From contig NC_056033.1 of NCBI RefSeq assembly GCF_004379255.2, positions 24,854,209 to 24,918,208 on the forward strand: a DNA stretch of 64,000 nucleotides, read 5' to 3'. The position numbers and the translations under genes are program-made. Below are positions 36,681 to 49,117 of the stretch, piece after piece. A model generated the notes under the pieces. The model saw only the letters and a program-made list of their open reading frames with translations, was not told where the DNA came from and made no database searches. The stretch is from Salvia splendens. Taxonomy: Eukaryota > Streptophyta > Magnoliopsida > Lamiales > Lamiaceae. Position 1 is the stretch's first letter; each line of letters starts with the position of its first letter.

Positions 36681-39561
36681 TTAGCTACTGATCAGATCGC
36701 ACCATGCAGCAGCTTCGATGTCAGCCTGCTCATAAACATCTAACGCTTGGAGTTTCTCCTGCAATAGTTCGGTCTCAAGAAAATCTTGGACAAGGGGGTC
36801 AATCACATCAACATAACACAAATTTTCAGAATCAATCGGTTTCTTCATGGCTTCATTGATATCAAAAGTGAATTTCTCTCCATGAAAATCAATGCAAATT
36901 GTCCCCTCGGCCATGTCCACTATTGTCTTAGCCGTTTTAAAAAATGGCCTTCCTAACAACACTCCACTAGATTCCCTAGCTTCATGCTCACTTATTTTGA
37001 TCACATAAAAATCAGCAGGATAGGTAAAATCATGCACTCTTACTAACACGTTTTCTAAAACTCCTTCAGGACTTATGCACGACCTATCAGCCAGTTGGAT
37101 CAACACTCTAGTATTCGACAATCTAACTCCCTTCAATCGGTTATAGATAAACAATGGCATGACATTTATGGATGCCCCCAAATCACACATTGCATGTTTG
37201 ACCTTCACATCTCCTATAGCTATAGGCAGAGTGAACATACCTGGATCGGCTCTCTTGGGTGGCAACTTCTCTTGCACTATTGCTGACGCTATCCCTTCCA
37301 CCATAATCTTGCCATCCTTCTGGGCTCTCCCGGCTATGAAGTCCTTTATGAATTTTCCAAGAGGGGGTAGCTTCACGGCTTGGAGGAATGGTATGGTGAC
37401 ATCCAACTTCCCAAAAATCGAAAAGTAGTCAACCGGGTTCTCTTTCTTCCTCTTTGTAACAAATCGGAATGGGAATGGTTTCTCCCCTTTTTTCTCCTCT
37501 ACTGGTTCCTCAGCAACCTTCTTGGAGTTTTTCTTGGGTAGTTCCTGGGTCTGAGCCTCCATTCTGGGCTCTACCTCTTGAGGAGGTTCCTTCCTGGTCA
37601 GTAGGGTGTCGGGTTCACCTCGTACACTTGGTGTATCATCCAAGAAGAATGGATCTTTCATCCGAGGCATAGTTCTCCCTAATTCTTCCGCTGAAATGGT
37701 ATCACCTCCTATCTTCGTCCCATTGGATCCTCCACCAGGTTGTTTCGGTTGAGGCGCGTCATAAGTGGTTCCTGACCTCAACGTAACCTTACTCACATTT
37801 GCCTTTTCGGGCATTTGGACTGTAGATGGGAGTTTCCCTGCATTTCCCTTCAAATCACCCACCGAACTGGCCAGTTGAGCTAACTGCCTATTCATCATAT
37901 CCATGTTCGCCTTATGTTCCTTCTGGGCGTTTTGCATCCCCTGCACGACCTCATTATGGGATTGCAATTCTCCTTTGATGCTCTGTTGTGACGCTAGCAT
38001 TTCACCCATCATGTCCTCAACGGATCTCCTTGACCTGTTCGAGTTTTGGAAATGACTTGGCCCTTGGTGTTGATAGTTCTGGGAGTTTTGCTGGCCTTGA
38101 TTAGGCGGGTATTGGTTATACTGGGCAGGAGGGGTGTACTGATCTTGAGGATATTTATTCTGGTGCTGGCCTTGGAATTGATTTTGGTTCTGATGGTTTT
38201 GGGGTCCTGGGTTTGGCTGATTTTGGAAGTTTTGGAAGTTTCTCTGGTGGGGTGGCACATAGACAGGGTTCTGGTTCTGGTTTTGTGGTTTTTGGTTTTG
38301 GGAATGTTGGTTTCTTCCTGACCAGTTGGGCTGGTAGTCTGGGTTTGCTGGTCCACGGTTAGGGTTTTGGTTCGGATGAGGGTTATACTGATTCTGACCT
38401 TGGTTCTGATTTTGGCTCCCGTCACCCCATCGAAAGTTTGGATGATCCCTCCATGGTGCATCCCGTTGCCTACCTTGAATCCAATGCCCACTAGAATTGA
38501 AGTACCCCGCAGCATTAACTTGCTCCATATTCCCGAAATCATTAGGCTGATCATAGTTCGGTCCTTGATTTCCCTGCTCTGCACCCTTGTAATTCCCAGC
38601 TGGGGGAGGTGGTGGAGTGCTCTTCTCGATCGCCCTCAGAAGTGACTTCTTCAGCTCATCCATTTTCAAATCCATTTTCTGCTCCAGTGTATTTTCCTGA
38701 TCAGTAACCGAGGCAACGGCAGCCCGCTCTCGGTTGTATCCTTCCCTTGAATGGTCATACTCTTTCTTTGCATTCAATAGCTTCCTTAGGACTCTCTTTG
38801 CTTCGCTAACCCGTAATTGCATGAAGCTTCCTCCTGACGATGAATTTTCCAGGTCCTTGGTTACCGCGTTCATGCCTTCGTAGAAAGTATGATGTACTTC
38901 AATGTCCGCCATGCGATGGTTGGGACATGATTCCAAAAGACCCATGTATCTTGCCTAATAATCACTCAAGGGCTCATCATACCCTTGCTTCACATTAGTT
39001 ATTTCCCTCTTCAGCGCGCTTGTCTTGGATGACGGAAAAAACTCGCCCAGAAATGTTGACTTGAAATCGGCCCAAGTCTCAATAGAGTTGGGGGTAGGCG
39101 CATGAACCAGGTGTTAGCTTCCCCCTTGAGCACAAATGGCAAAGCCTTCAGCCTATAATCATCCTCAGTTGCTCCTGCTGGTCTCCTCTGCGCCCTACAA
39201 ATTTTGCAAAACTCATGAAGAAACTCATACGGCCCTTCGTAGCTCTTCCCGCAGTACGTAGGAAGGATCGCGATCACATGAGGCTTCACATCGCAGGCGG
39301 TTTGCCCTGGAGTAACGACTATGGCTTGCGGGGGTTCTCCTTCAGTATGCGCATTCAGTGTCCCGATCTCCGGGTCCTCATCTCCCTGGTTGGCCATTTC
39401 CCTTGGGTTGCCTTCCAACCGTGGTATCTCTTCTGGTATCGGTCCCTCTATGGTGCCCTTCTCTTCGTCACTACTCGTACCTAGGTCAGACAAGGTGGTC
39501 GACAGGCCAGAACGAGTGGTTACGAGTATAGATCCTCACTGAAGTATCTTCGGTCTCCCAT
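36681..39561 (-). pseudogene. element C gag and protease
   Basis: The likely start is ATG at 39559-39561. The N-terminal frame is shifted near 39525. The main N-terminal part (39493-39011) shows the capsid-like stretch ALPFVLKGEANTWF, then a one-base deletion near 39093 shifts the frame. A TAG lies at 38955-38957, after which 754 codons are open. These include a very Gln/Asn-rich stretch (residues about 175-300), a charged linker, and a retroviral-type aspartic protease motif DLGAS at residues 588-592. A TAA ends it at 36681-36683. I see no CCHC zinc knuckle. It encodes the particle protein and the processing protease; this copy is inactive. Confidence 0.88.
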
Positions 39562-39675
39562 GGTCAGGAGCCGAACTGCTTCTCATAAACTGAAATGAAA
39601 AGAAAAGAAAAAGAAGATTATGCACAATATATACGCCAAAGTATCACACACAAAAGTAACTAGTAACGCCATCCA

Positions 39676-39693
39676 TCCCCGGCAACGGCGCCA
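39676..39693 (-). other. primer binding site of element C (tRNA-Asp type)
   Basis: The minus strand reads TGGCGCCGTTGCCGGGGA two bases after the 5' LTR. This fits the 3' end of plant tRNA-Asp and is the usual primer site of Athila and related elements. Confidence 0.85.
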
Positions 39694-39695
39694 TT

Positions 39696-41185
39696 TGAAA
39701 CGGTTAGGTGGCTCAGGGCGCTTAGGTGTCGTTCAAGTAAGGATACATCCTACTGGTCAGGATAGAGATCCTAATTAAACCTAGGGCCTGGTTTCAAAAA
39801 TTCCTCAACCCACTCCTACTGATCAGTATAGTGGTGGTAAGGGTCGAATCCCACAGAGATGGTGCGTTAAAACTATTGTGGTGATATTCTGGATGGTTTG
39901 GTTAGCTACCACGCTCGGGTTGAGTCTCTACCTAGGCAAGAACTTAAAGGTAATTTCCTACTGACTAGAATGGGGAAAGTAGTGTAGAGGTGCAGCTGTG
40001 TACGTGGAAATGGGGAGACATTTTTGTAACAGAAAATATTTGGAAGGTACGGGATTCTATTTTGGGCTAGACAGAATATTCAGAGGGTAGTGGTAGTCAT
40101 GGTGACTAGGCTGACAGATCTGCAGGTTATAACTAAAAGTAAAGGACAAAAAGCAAAAAGCATCTAAAAAGCAAAGTGGTCCCAAACATTAGACTTGGAC
40201 ATCATCTTCTTCAACAACACAAACTAAAATCAGAAAATAATTCCAGATTCAACACAGAAACACAGTTTATCAATTCGCGAACACAGATCCACAAATAAGA
40301 ACACCAAATCTGAAATCAAAACACAGAAACTGCAACTCCGCGTACTGGTCAACAGGAAACGAAACGCACTCAAACTAAACTTCACATGCAGCGATTCACT
40401 CCCGATCGAACAGTTCCACGTTTAACTAAGGAAATTGCGACGGAAACAAGGAAAGAAAAGATTCAGCACTTAAAACACCAAGGAACCTTAGATCTAAGCT
40501 AACTAGGCGGAATAGGAAGGAAAAGAAATCAACACCATAACTGAACGGAAATCAACTTCTTAGCATTAACACGTTCAGATCTTCAACAAGTACTTCAAAA
40601 GCAGAAAATATCCAAAAGCAAGCAAAGAATCCAACGTAAGGAAAGCAACTAAATTAAACTACGAAAGCGAATAAAAGTGTTTTGCCACTCCGGGCGATGA
40701 AATCTCTAAGCTACGGTCTTGCTGGCTGGAACGGACGATGTGGAACTCTGGGAACATCTAGATCTTCAAGTGACCATGGCAGTGGCGAGGAACGAGATTC
40801 TGGACTGGGCTGAAAGACTAAACTCCGAGAGAACTCTCCTAAAAGTGATGATGATGAACGATCTTCTCTTTTCTCTCCAAGTGGCTTCCTTTTATAGGGA
40901 GGCTTACCCTTGATTTTTAGGGTAAGACCTTGCGGTGAAATGACTTCTTTGCCCTTAATTGTGATTGAGCAGTCCCAGCTATCCTCCTTCTCCATCTCGA
41001 GCCATTTTTGCATGTATACTGGTCAGTACGTAATCGTCCTGACGCCCTTTTCACTTGAAGTGTCTGAAACTCTGCCTACTGGCTAGAACGCTTACCCTGC
41101 ATGCTTAAACAACTAGTTTTGCAGATATAATTCAATTATGCACATCATACTGACCCGTAACCTAGGCCTAGAATACGACTTATCA
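39696..41185 (-). repeat. right (5') LTR of element C (1,490 bp)
   Basis: It matches 26707-28171 almost throughout. The TATA box (minus CTATAAAA) is at 40889-40897. It is followed by the TSD CCCTC and the resumed gag of element B. Confidence 0.95.
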
Positions 41186-41190
41186 CCCTC

Positions 41191-41881
41191 CCACTTCCTT
41201 TTGTCTCTAAAGTTCGATGGGGGTGCAGACGGTGCCGGATTCGTTGTCCTCTTATTCTTGCGTAGCGCTTCTTCCTCGTCTAGCACGCAACCCAACACCT
41301 CAGAATAAGGAATTCCCCTGCAGCTAGCCATAGCTACCCTTATCTTGGCCTAAGGCTGGAACGGAACTTTGCAGACATCTTCTCGTCTGTGTCCACCAAT
41401 TCTGGCGCATAACGAGTCTTCTCACATAGGGCGCGGTCGTACTCCGTGACCGTCATGTTTCCTTGTTTTAAAGTGTGGAACTCCACTACCTTCGCCCGCC
41501 GATAACTCATGGGAACATATTTGTTGTAGACTTCTTCCTTGAACTCTTCCCAAGTAAGCACCTCGCGGCGAGCGGGGTCCATGGTTCTCTTCTTGGTTTC
41601 CCACCAAAAATCAGCGGGTCCTGTCAGTTGATAAGTCACGCAGGCCAGGCGTTCCCTATCCGTGCATTCCATAAAGTCAAAGATACGCTCAAGGTCGCGT
41701 ACCCATGCCTCCGCCTTCGGGGGTTCTCCCAATCCATCAAACTTGGGTGGGTTCTCTTTCCGGAAGGCTTTGATGTACTCCCTTTCGTTTGGTTGGGTAG
41801 AGGTGGTGGTGGAGGCGGGGGTGGATTCCTGACACTTCCCTCTGTCTGTTCCCCCACATTGTTCTCCACTCTTGGTGGCAT
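41191..41881 (-). pseudogene. element B gag, N-terminal and capsid part
   Basis: The likely start is ATG at 41879-41881 (MPPRVENN), followed by a poly-Pro stretch. A frameshift near 41795 leads into the capsid-like part with NPPKFDGLGEP, AEAWVRDLERIF, CTDRERLACVTYQLTGPA and a YNKYVP region. A one-base loss near 41345 shifts the frame again. GIPYSEVLGCVLDEEEALR and RDKRKWEG follow, up to the insertion of element C, and the knuckle half continues at 26701. These are standard parts of Tekay gag (retrotransposon gag domain). The protein would form the virus-like particle. Two frameshifts plus the 14.5-kb insertion make it a pseudogene. Confidence 0.9.
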
Positions 41882-42104
41882 GGTGATCTAAAACACAGGT
41901 TAGCACCGTTGTGAATGTTCATTGTTATGAAAACACCACTGCTTTCATGCAGCGTACGATACGATAAAACACAAGAACGTAAAGTTATGCGAAAAGTGGA
42001 ACTTCCATAGATAACGTGGAAAGGAAAAACATAGTACTCGCTTGGAAACAAAAAGGTACTACTGCCATCGTCATAACAACTTAAGAAAACAAAACGGCAT
42101 CTAA

Positions 42105-42593
42105 CTATCCATCGTTATACTCTTCCTCTTCCAGGTCCTCTTCCTCTTCCGGGTCATCTCCTTCTTCGGGGTCCTCTTCTACGTGATACTCGTCAACCAT
42201 GCGGAGGGCCTCTTCGATATCCATGCTATCTTCCACATAATCATCCTCAAAACCCGGAACCATTCCTTCTTGTGGTACTACTTCTCTTTCTGCCGTGGGT
42301 TTAACCTCGATCACGTCTTTGTCTTCCCATACTGTTTCATCTTTCCCTTCTTCTGTCGACGGTGGTCGCTCGGAACGTGAGTCAATCAAAGCACATGTTA
42401 GGGCCTTCAGGAAACCTTTCATGTCGCCGGCCATCATCTGGTTTCTTGGTTCGTACCACGTGAATCGACTGGCTGTTGTTTCCATCCAAGATTCCCAATT
42501 TTCGGGCATCAACTTGATTAGTCTTCCTATGCCACTAGGCCGATACACGGTACCCGCAGACATCTCGCCATAGGGTTTCAAAATGAGCGACAA
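42105..42593 (-). CDS. acidic reading frame in the leader of element B (unknown function)
   Basis: Up to 162 codons lie between the primer site and gag of element B, ending 224 bp before the gag start. The middle contains KLMPENWESWM and MKGFLKALTCALIDSRSERP; the last 35 or so residues are nearly all Glu and Asp. The stated start is a TTG; an ATG lies ten codons further in. An ATG upstream near 42655 opens another frame that reads into this one only if a frameshift is assumed. I recognise no domain. It could be a real extra Tekay protein, an upstream regulatory frame, or chance. Most other frames in B are broken, so an open frame of this length deserves notice. Confidence 0.4.
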   Translation of the reverse strand: MSLILKPYGEMSAGTVYRPSGIGRLIKLMPENWESWMETTASRFTWYEPRNQMMAGDMKGFLKALTCALIDSRSERPPSTEEGKDETVWEDKDVIEVKPTAEREVVPQEGMVPGFEDDYVEDSMDIEEALRMVDEYHVEEDPEEGDDPEEEEDLEEEEYNDG

Positions 42594-43298
42594 CCTCTCT
42601 CAAGGCTTTTTCTTCTTCTATCTCATAGTGATCGTAATCGTATATTGCTTGTCGCATCCTGGCACTATATTGACTGCTCTTAAGCGCGGTTCGTTTAGTT
42701 CATGCCATCTATGCGAAAATGAAGGTTTCTTTTAAAACACACATGGCATTATCGTTTGTTTGAAACGGCTCTTAAGTTTGTCACGTGGTTTGATGTTTAA
42801 TATTATTTTACGGCTTCATATCTTTTCATGCTAACGTCGTGGTATTCTCGCACATGGTGCACATCCAAAAACATTACTAAGTTCATGCTCCCACGTATTC
42901 GTACTATATCGATATCACGTTTGTACATACCATTCATGTCTTAATTATCATGTCAATCATACTCGCATTCCACGCAAACATGCTATTACAACATCATATT
43001 TACGCACTTAGTATGTACTTAAGCTGTCATAGCAATCATGCTCACACAGTCATCCCAGTACAACTCATCCTCATGCATATCGTTCATTCACATGTATAAA
43101 CTTGTCAATCGTCATATCATATCGTCATCCATTTCATGCATCTATCTCACATGCCTTCAACAAATAATACATACCTCACTTTCATTGGTTGAGCGTGATG
43201 CTGTGGATGTTGAGCCTTCATGACACTTCTAGTCAATAAGGATTCACTAATCTAGACTTAAGACAAAAGAAGACTCTCGGACCAGAGCGAAACACTAA
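42594..43298 (-). other. 5' leader of element B
   Basis: AT-rich sequence without a convincing gene. The last 150 bp or so before the primer site match the end of both A internal regions, which supports the shared origin of A and B. Confidence 0.6.
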
Positions 43299-43310
43299 GC
43301 TCTGATACCA
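43299..43310 (-). other. primer binding site of element B (initiator tRNA-Met type)
   Basis: GCTCTGATACCA is the exact complement of TGGTATCAGAGC and lies three bases from the 5' LTR. Confidence 0.9.
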
Positions 43311-43313
43311 CTC

Positions 43314-46233
43314 TGTCACGACCGTCCATACAAAGGGGTACCACAACCGCGGCGATCGTGACCGATATGCATGGATAACAGTTTAAAAGAAGACTTAATT
43401 AACTTAAGAAAGGAAAACAACCTAGTTTTAAGAAGTTTAAGGTTATAAAAAATTTTGAGAAGACTTAAGGTAAAATGCTTTTAAAAGAGCAACTGGAAAA
43501 ATTAGACTTATGAAATAAAACAATTAATAACTAAGTTAAAACAAACATTTAACTTAAATCTCGGAGAACACCATTTTCAAAAGACAACGTAAAAACTTGT
43601 TTGAAACCTAACACCACCATAAATGTTCAAACACAAAATATAAAGAGAAGGTTAAAGTCTTGAGACATAGTTCAAATTATAGCAGCGGAAAAACAATAAG
43701 GTTAAAGGAGAGTCAAGGATAGCGCCTATGTATGAGAACACAACGCATCCGAGGTACTTAAGCCAGCTCAACATCCACCGCAACATCCCGCTCAACCTGC
43801 ACATAAGAAAAATAATATGCAGGGCTGAGTACTTGTTGTACTCAATGGGCTCATGCCGAAAACATTTTAATAAGTTATGTCATCCATACCAGTGATCTCG
43901 AGTTTTATATAGTAAGAAATATCACGAGAAACACAAAAATATTCAAGTCTGGCCAGACAAATTTATCTCCTCATTTTCCACATCAATCCATCAATCACAA
44001 CACAGTGCGACGAAAGTGTGGCCACACTATTCGCCCACGAGACCGGCCGACTAGCAAGGATGGCTCACGATCCCACCAGTGTACACAGCCTGATAGGGTT
44101 TGCGGCCCTACTCAGACCCGAATTCATTTCACAACACATCCATATAGCCTAACGGAGTAAACTCATACGAACTAGGCATCAGGCACACAATCTCATAATA
44201 AAAACAACATGGCATGACATAACAGTTAAACCACCCTTATAACGCAACATAGCATTTTCGAAAAAGTAAAGAGGTTTGAAAAGAAAGCCCACCTCGTTCG
44301 CCTAGCAATTCACAACTCAACTTATAGCAACTCTCGATCCTCGAGTTCACAAAAACACAACACCCTTGTCAACGACAACACAAGTCAGCCTTCCACAACA
44401 ACATTTTACTATGCATGTCCTATCGCTTCTCTCTCATCGTTTTTCTCAAATTTCCCAACCCAACATACGTCACAAAGGTGTAAAGACACACGTAACACAT
44501 TCCAACTTATCACAAGTGATTACACCATTTAGACACGTTCCTTGGACAGACATGCATCATACAATACTTTTAAACTTGAAACTAGGCGTCATTTTAACAA
44601 GGCAGAAAACTGGCAGAACAGAGCGACCGTTTTGTAAAAATCCCTATAAATTTACCCGACCTCAAAAGAAGCTAAATTTTGGTCACAATACAGAGGACAC
44701 ATTCAAGTCCATCCATGAAAATATTCACATCGAAATCACGTCATTTACTCAGTCATATCACATATTCAACTCTCTGGTCAGAACATACAATTTCTGACAG
44801 CACTGCGCAGTTCATTTGAAAAATTCACCATAAATTCATCCAATGCCCAAAAAGGCTGAAAATTTAACACGACTCAGACGACACTTCAAATTTTGCATAT
44901 AGTTCAAGAATCACATCAATGGGAGGTCATTTGGTCAGTCAAACAGAAAACGAAATATTCTTGGCGAGAACACGAGTTTCTGGTAGATTTGCGCAGTCAA
45001 CTTCAAAAATTTATTAAAAATTAATTTGTCGATAATAAGAGCTGAAATTCACACGAGACACAGGAAACACCTCTAAGTTTACTCAGTAAAAATTTCATAT
45101 CAAAATTCGTTCGTTTGGTGGGTCAATTACAGATCATAAGTTACTGGTCGTGCACCACAGATTTCAGGTTCATAGTTCGAAAATAGGATTTTCATCTTCC
45201 ATCAAACAAACACCTATTTTTCATGCTTGAAAACACATAATCATGCTTTAAGGTTTCTCATACACATATTTGCACATAAACTCACATCATTCACCAAATA
45301 TTCCAATCCAACATCACATGATTTCAATCAAAAACACATAACCATCCAAGTTCTTACGACAACACACCTTCCCCCGCTAAATCTTGCGATCTATTAATCC
45401 TACACCCTCTACATGCATGTAGGACTCAAGAACATGGTTTAAACGAAAAGGATGAGGAAAAGTGAGCAAATATACCTTCTTGGACAAAAATAAATCTGTA
45501 GAAGCAAAGAACGATACGATCCGTCAGAGCCTCTTGAAAATCACTTCAACGGGTGCAAGAATAAAGCTTGAATGGAAGGTTTTTGGGGAGGAAGAGTGGG
45601 AGAGGAGGAGAAAAAGTGTGAGAGTGAGGGAGGATGGAGGGAGGCGTGTAGCATGACAATGGGGGCTAGGGTTAAGGTTTTTAATATTTATAGTCTAGGT
45701 TAAAATCCCACACTTAAATGAATTAATTAAATTGTGGGAGATATAAAAAAAATTCCCACAATTGAAATAAAAGTAGGCGTGTGGAATGGGGGTGAATTTC
45801 AAAAATTTTGCCAAATAAATTAGCAAGGAATTGACTTGGTATTTTCTTGGAGAGAAAAATACTCAAAATTTGGTAAAAGATATTGGGTATTTCATAAACA
45901 AGGAAATAAAATAATTTGAAGAATCTACAAGTAGCAAAATAAAAGGGAGGGGGCGTGTATTTTGAATAGGGGAGAAGAGGATTATTAATTCCAATAATTT
46001 TGAAGAGGCCGAAAATATCCCATTAAATTGGCTAGAATAAAATGCATGATCTCACTTAATTAATTTCCTCACATTGGAACATATAACAATTAGACAATAC
46101 TTCATTCCACATCACTCAGAATAATTATTTCATATAATCAACTTAATCATATAGAAACAATTAATTTTATAAAAGGAAATTTTATTCGACACCCATATGA
46201 AAAATAAAGTCACAAAAATTTTGGGATGTTACA
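43314..46233 (-). repeat. right (5') LTR of element B (2,920 bp)
   Basis: It pairs with 19226-22898. It lacks the SINE and about 558 bp, joined at about 45983 between ATTATT and AATTCC. The hairpin is at 43825-43845 and the TATA box (minus CTATAAATATT) at 45683-45693. Confidence 0.93.
43825..43845 (-). other. conserved LTR hairpin (B copy)
   Basis: On the minus strand the stem halves are TTGAGTAC and GTACTCAG around the loop AACAA. The left LTR has the same at 19735-19755. Confidence 0.6.
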
Positions 46234-46238
46234 ATAAG

Positions 46239-48700
46239 TTATCAAAGAGGGTCATAGGATGACGCCTATGTATGAAGACACAACGCATCCAAATTTTCTA
46301 AGCCGACTCAACATCCATCGCAACACCCCGCTCAACCTGCACGTAAAGAAAACATATGCAGGGCTGAGTATTTGATATACTCAGTGAACGCACGCCAAAA
46401 TATTTGATAAAAGTTATGTCATCCATACCATAGTGAACTCGAGTTTTAACATTTTAGAAAAGAAATATCATTGAGTATCACAAAAACAGTTTCATAGCCT
46501 GGCCAGGCAAAACAATCTCCCCACTTTCTCAACAATCAATCATTCACATCCTCTTACCATAGTGCGACGAAAGTGTGGCCACACTATTCGCCCACGAGAC
46601 CGGCCGACTAGGAAGGACGACTCAAGATCCCCTCTGTGTACTCAGACCCGAATTCGTTTATCATAGCCCTATAGCCTAATGGAGCGAACTCACAAACTAG
46701 GCATCAAGCACAATCTCAACATAGCCCTATAGCCTAACGGAGCAAGCTCAAACGAACTAGGCATCAGGCAACAATCTCAACATCAAAACAATCACAGCAT
46801 GACATAACACTTTAAACCACCCTTATATCTCCAATATCATAATTTTCAAACGTAAAAGAGTTTTAGTAAAGAAAGCCCACCTCGATTGCTTCCAAACACG
46901 GTTCACACATTTATTGAAATCCTTGCTCTTTGTACCCACGTACGCACAACAACCCTTATCAACATCATAACCACATAATACAACACAATCAGTTTTCTAT
47001 CAACACATTACTCATGCATGCCCTATCGTTCCTTTCATCGTTTTCTTAAATTACCCATCCTAAACGTTCACCAACATAAGGAAACAAACCATAGTATACC
47101 TCAACGTATAACACATAACCACGACATAAGATACGTTCCTTAATCACACATGCATCATGTAATTCATTCAAACTTGACAACATGTATTATTTTAACATGA
47201 CAGAAATCTGGCAGAACTGCGCAGTTGTTTTGTAAAAATCATTAAAAGTCCATCTGACCTCCGTTGGGACTGAAATTTTACTACAACACAGTAGATACAT
47301 CAAAGATCATCTAGTTAAAATTGCACATCAAAATCACATCTTTAGGTTGGTCAAATCAAAAATGAAACACACTGGACGAGAATACAAATTCTGACAGAAC
47401 TGCGCAGTTAACTTCAAAAATTCATTAAATATTCATCATTCGCCAAAAGAGGCTGAAATTTATACAAAAGACATCTCAAATTTTACTCAGTTAAAAATTC
47501 GTGCCAAAATAAGATCGTTTGGTCGGTCAAACACACGTTGGAATCTACTGTCCGAACACCACAGTTTTCATGCTTCACAAATTCGAATTAGGGTTTATCT
47601 ATCATTCATCCAAACACATATATTCATGCTTCCGGCACATAATCATGCTTAAAAAAGATCTCACAACCATGTTCTCATATATTCACATATCATTCACCAA
47701 CGAATCATCCACAACCTCACACATACACATACATAAACGCACATACACATACTTTCTCATGCAAACATCCTTCCCAACAGATTAATTTTTAGATCTACGA
47801 TTTCTACACTCGCTATATGCATGAGGGGATAAAGAAACATGGATTCAATGGTTAGAATAAGAAAGATGATTCAAGTATACCTTTATTGTTCAAAAACAAT
47901 AGGTAGGAAAGATAATTGAAGCGATTCTTCGATGAATCTTGAATTTTCTACTCCAAATTGATGCAAGAACAAAAGATTTGGTGAAGGATTGGTGGAGAAG
48001 GAGAGGAAGAGAGGGAAAAACCTGTGGGAGAGAGGAGAGGGAGAGAGTGGCGTGAATAATGGGGCTAGGGTTAGGGTTCTTTTAATTTTTAGTCTAGGAT
48101 AAATCCCACAATTAAATAAAACAAATTAAATTGCGGAAGAATAAAATAGAGGTCTCAAAGAAGGAAAGAGTCAAATCTTAATTAAAATAGGATATGGAGA
48201 GATTTGGCAAGATATGGTAAGATTTAATTGGATTTTAATTGAAGGAAGGAAATAAACAAAGTACCAATTAAATATACAAAATAATTCCTTATCCTAATTA
48301 ATAGGAGAATTTCGAAAATCTCAAGGGATGGACAAGGGGTCGAAAATCATGTAGAATAAAATAGGGACAATTTGGTTTAGATTTAATTTGGATAAATATC
48401 CCAAAATAATTAATTAAATCCAAGAAAAAAAAATATTGTTTCCAATAAATAGGAGGGCCGAAAATTCCAATAAAATGGCTAGAATAATTATGCATGATCC
48501 CATTTAATTTAATTCACACATTGGAAATTTAATCACATTCTTTCACATAACTCACAACAATTAATTTCACATAATTAACTCAATCACATAGAGACTTAAT
48601 TTTCACAAAAGAAATTCTCATTCAACATCCACATTAATTAAAATAAACTAAGCCATCAAATAAAAATAATAAAAAAAGTCACAATTTCCGGGGTGCTACA
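46239..48700 (-). repeat. LTR unit 2 of element A, part after element B
   Basis: It resumes with TTATCAAAGAGGGTC after the second ATAAG and ends GGGGTGCTACA. With 18950-19225 it makes a unit of about 2,738 bp. The hairpin is at 46364-46384. The TATA site is mutated here (TTTTTAG near 48085). Confidence 0.9.
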
Positions 48701-49117
48701 TCCTTCCCCTCTTAACAGAAATTTCGTCCCAAAATTTGGTCGTCTCACAAAAACAAATCGGGTTACTTCTCTTTCATCTTATCTTCTGACTCCCATGTCA
48801 TAATACTTTCACACATAACACACCTTTATGACATCACACAATTCATGCTCACGTTCTAACATAATCGTATCATCACATTAGCATATTCACACATAACTTC
48901 CATACACATGCATACTCTAGCGAATACACCCTTATCATATCATCATCAATTCCATATTCTTTCAATAACTTAAAACATACCTCACTTTCTTGTGGTTGAG
49001 CGTGATGCTTCGGATGTTGAGCCTTCGTGACACTTTTAGTCTAGGGGTACTAATCTAGACTTAATCTGAAAGAAGACTCTCAGACTAGAGCGAAAGAACG
49101 AAGCTCTGATACCACTT
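48701..49117 (-). other. short internal region 2 of element A
   Basis: This is the same layout as 18532-18949: polypurine tract next to the LTR, inverted repeat at 48719-48737, and an intact primer site complement GCTCTGATACCA at 49103-49114. It is 417 bp with no coding sequence. Confidence 0.87.

Larger units (their letters stand above)
26707..41185 (-). mobile_element. Element C: Athila-like gypsy element inserted in gag of B
   Basis: The ends TGAAACGG...TTATCA are flanked by CCCTC (26702-26706 and 41186-41190). LTRs are 1,465 and 1,490 bp with about 14 substitutions by eye and one 25-bp indel, making it the youngest of the four nested elements. The primer site fits tRNA-Asp. Order on the minus strand: gag, protease, reverse transcriptase, RNase H, integrase, a further long reading frame, spacer, 3' LTR. 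Reverse transcriptase and integrase motifs and the extra 3' frame fit the Athila lineage. Stops and frameshifts break every long frame. Confidence 0.95.
19226..46233 (-). mobile_element. Element B: Tekay gypsy element inserted in an LTR of A
   Basis: Ends TGTCACGATC and GGATGTTACA are flanked by ATAAG (19221-19225 and 46234-46238). Order on the minus strand: 5' LTR (43314-46233), primer site, leader with an acidic reading frame, gag (split by element C), protease, reverse transcriptase, RNase H, integrase with chromodomain, polypurine tract, 3' LTR (19226-22898). Gag-pol carries frameshifts and at least three in-frame stops, so the copy is inactive apart from the interruption by C. Confidence 0.95.

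Noticed and set aside
37000..38650. Plus-strand genes opposite the gag of element C
   Set aside because: They are shadows of the Gln/Asn-rich and protease coding on the minus strand.
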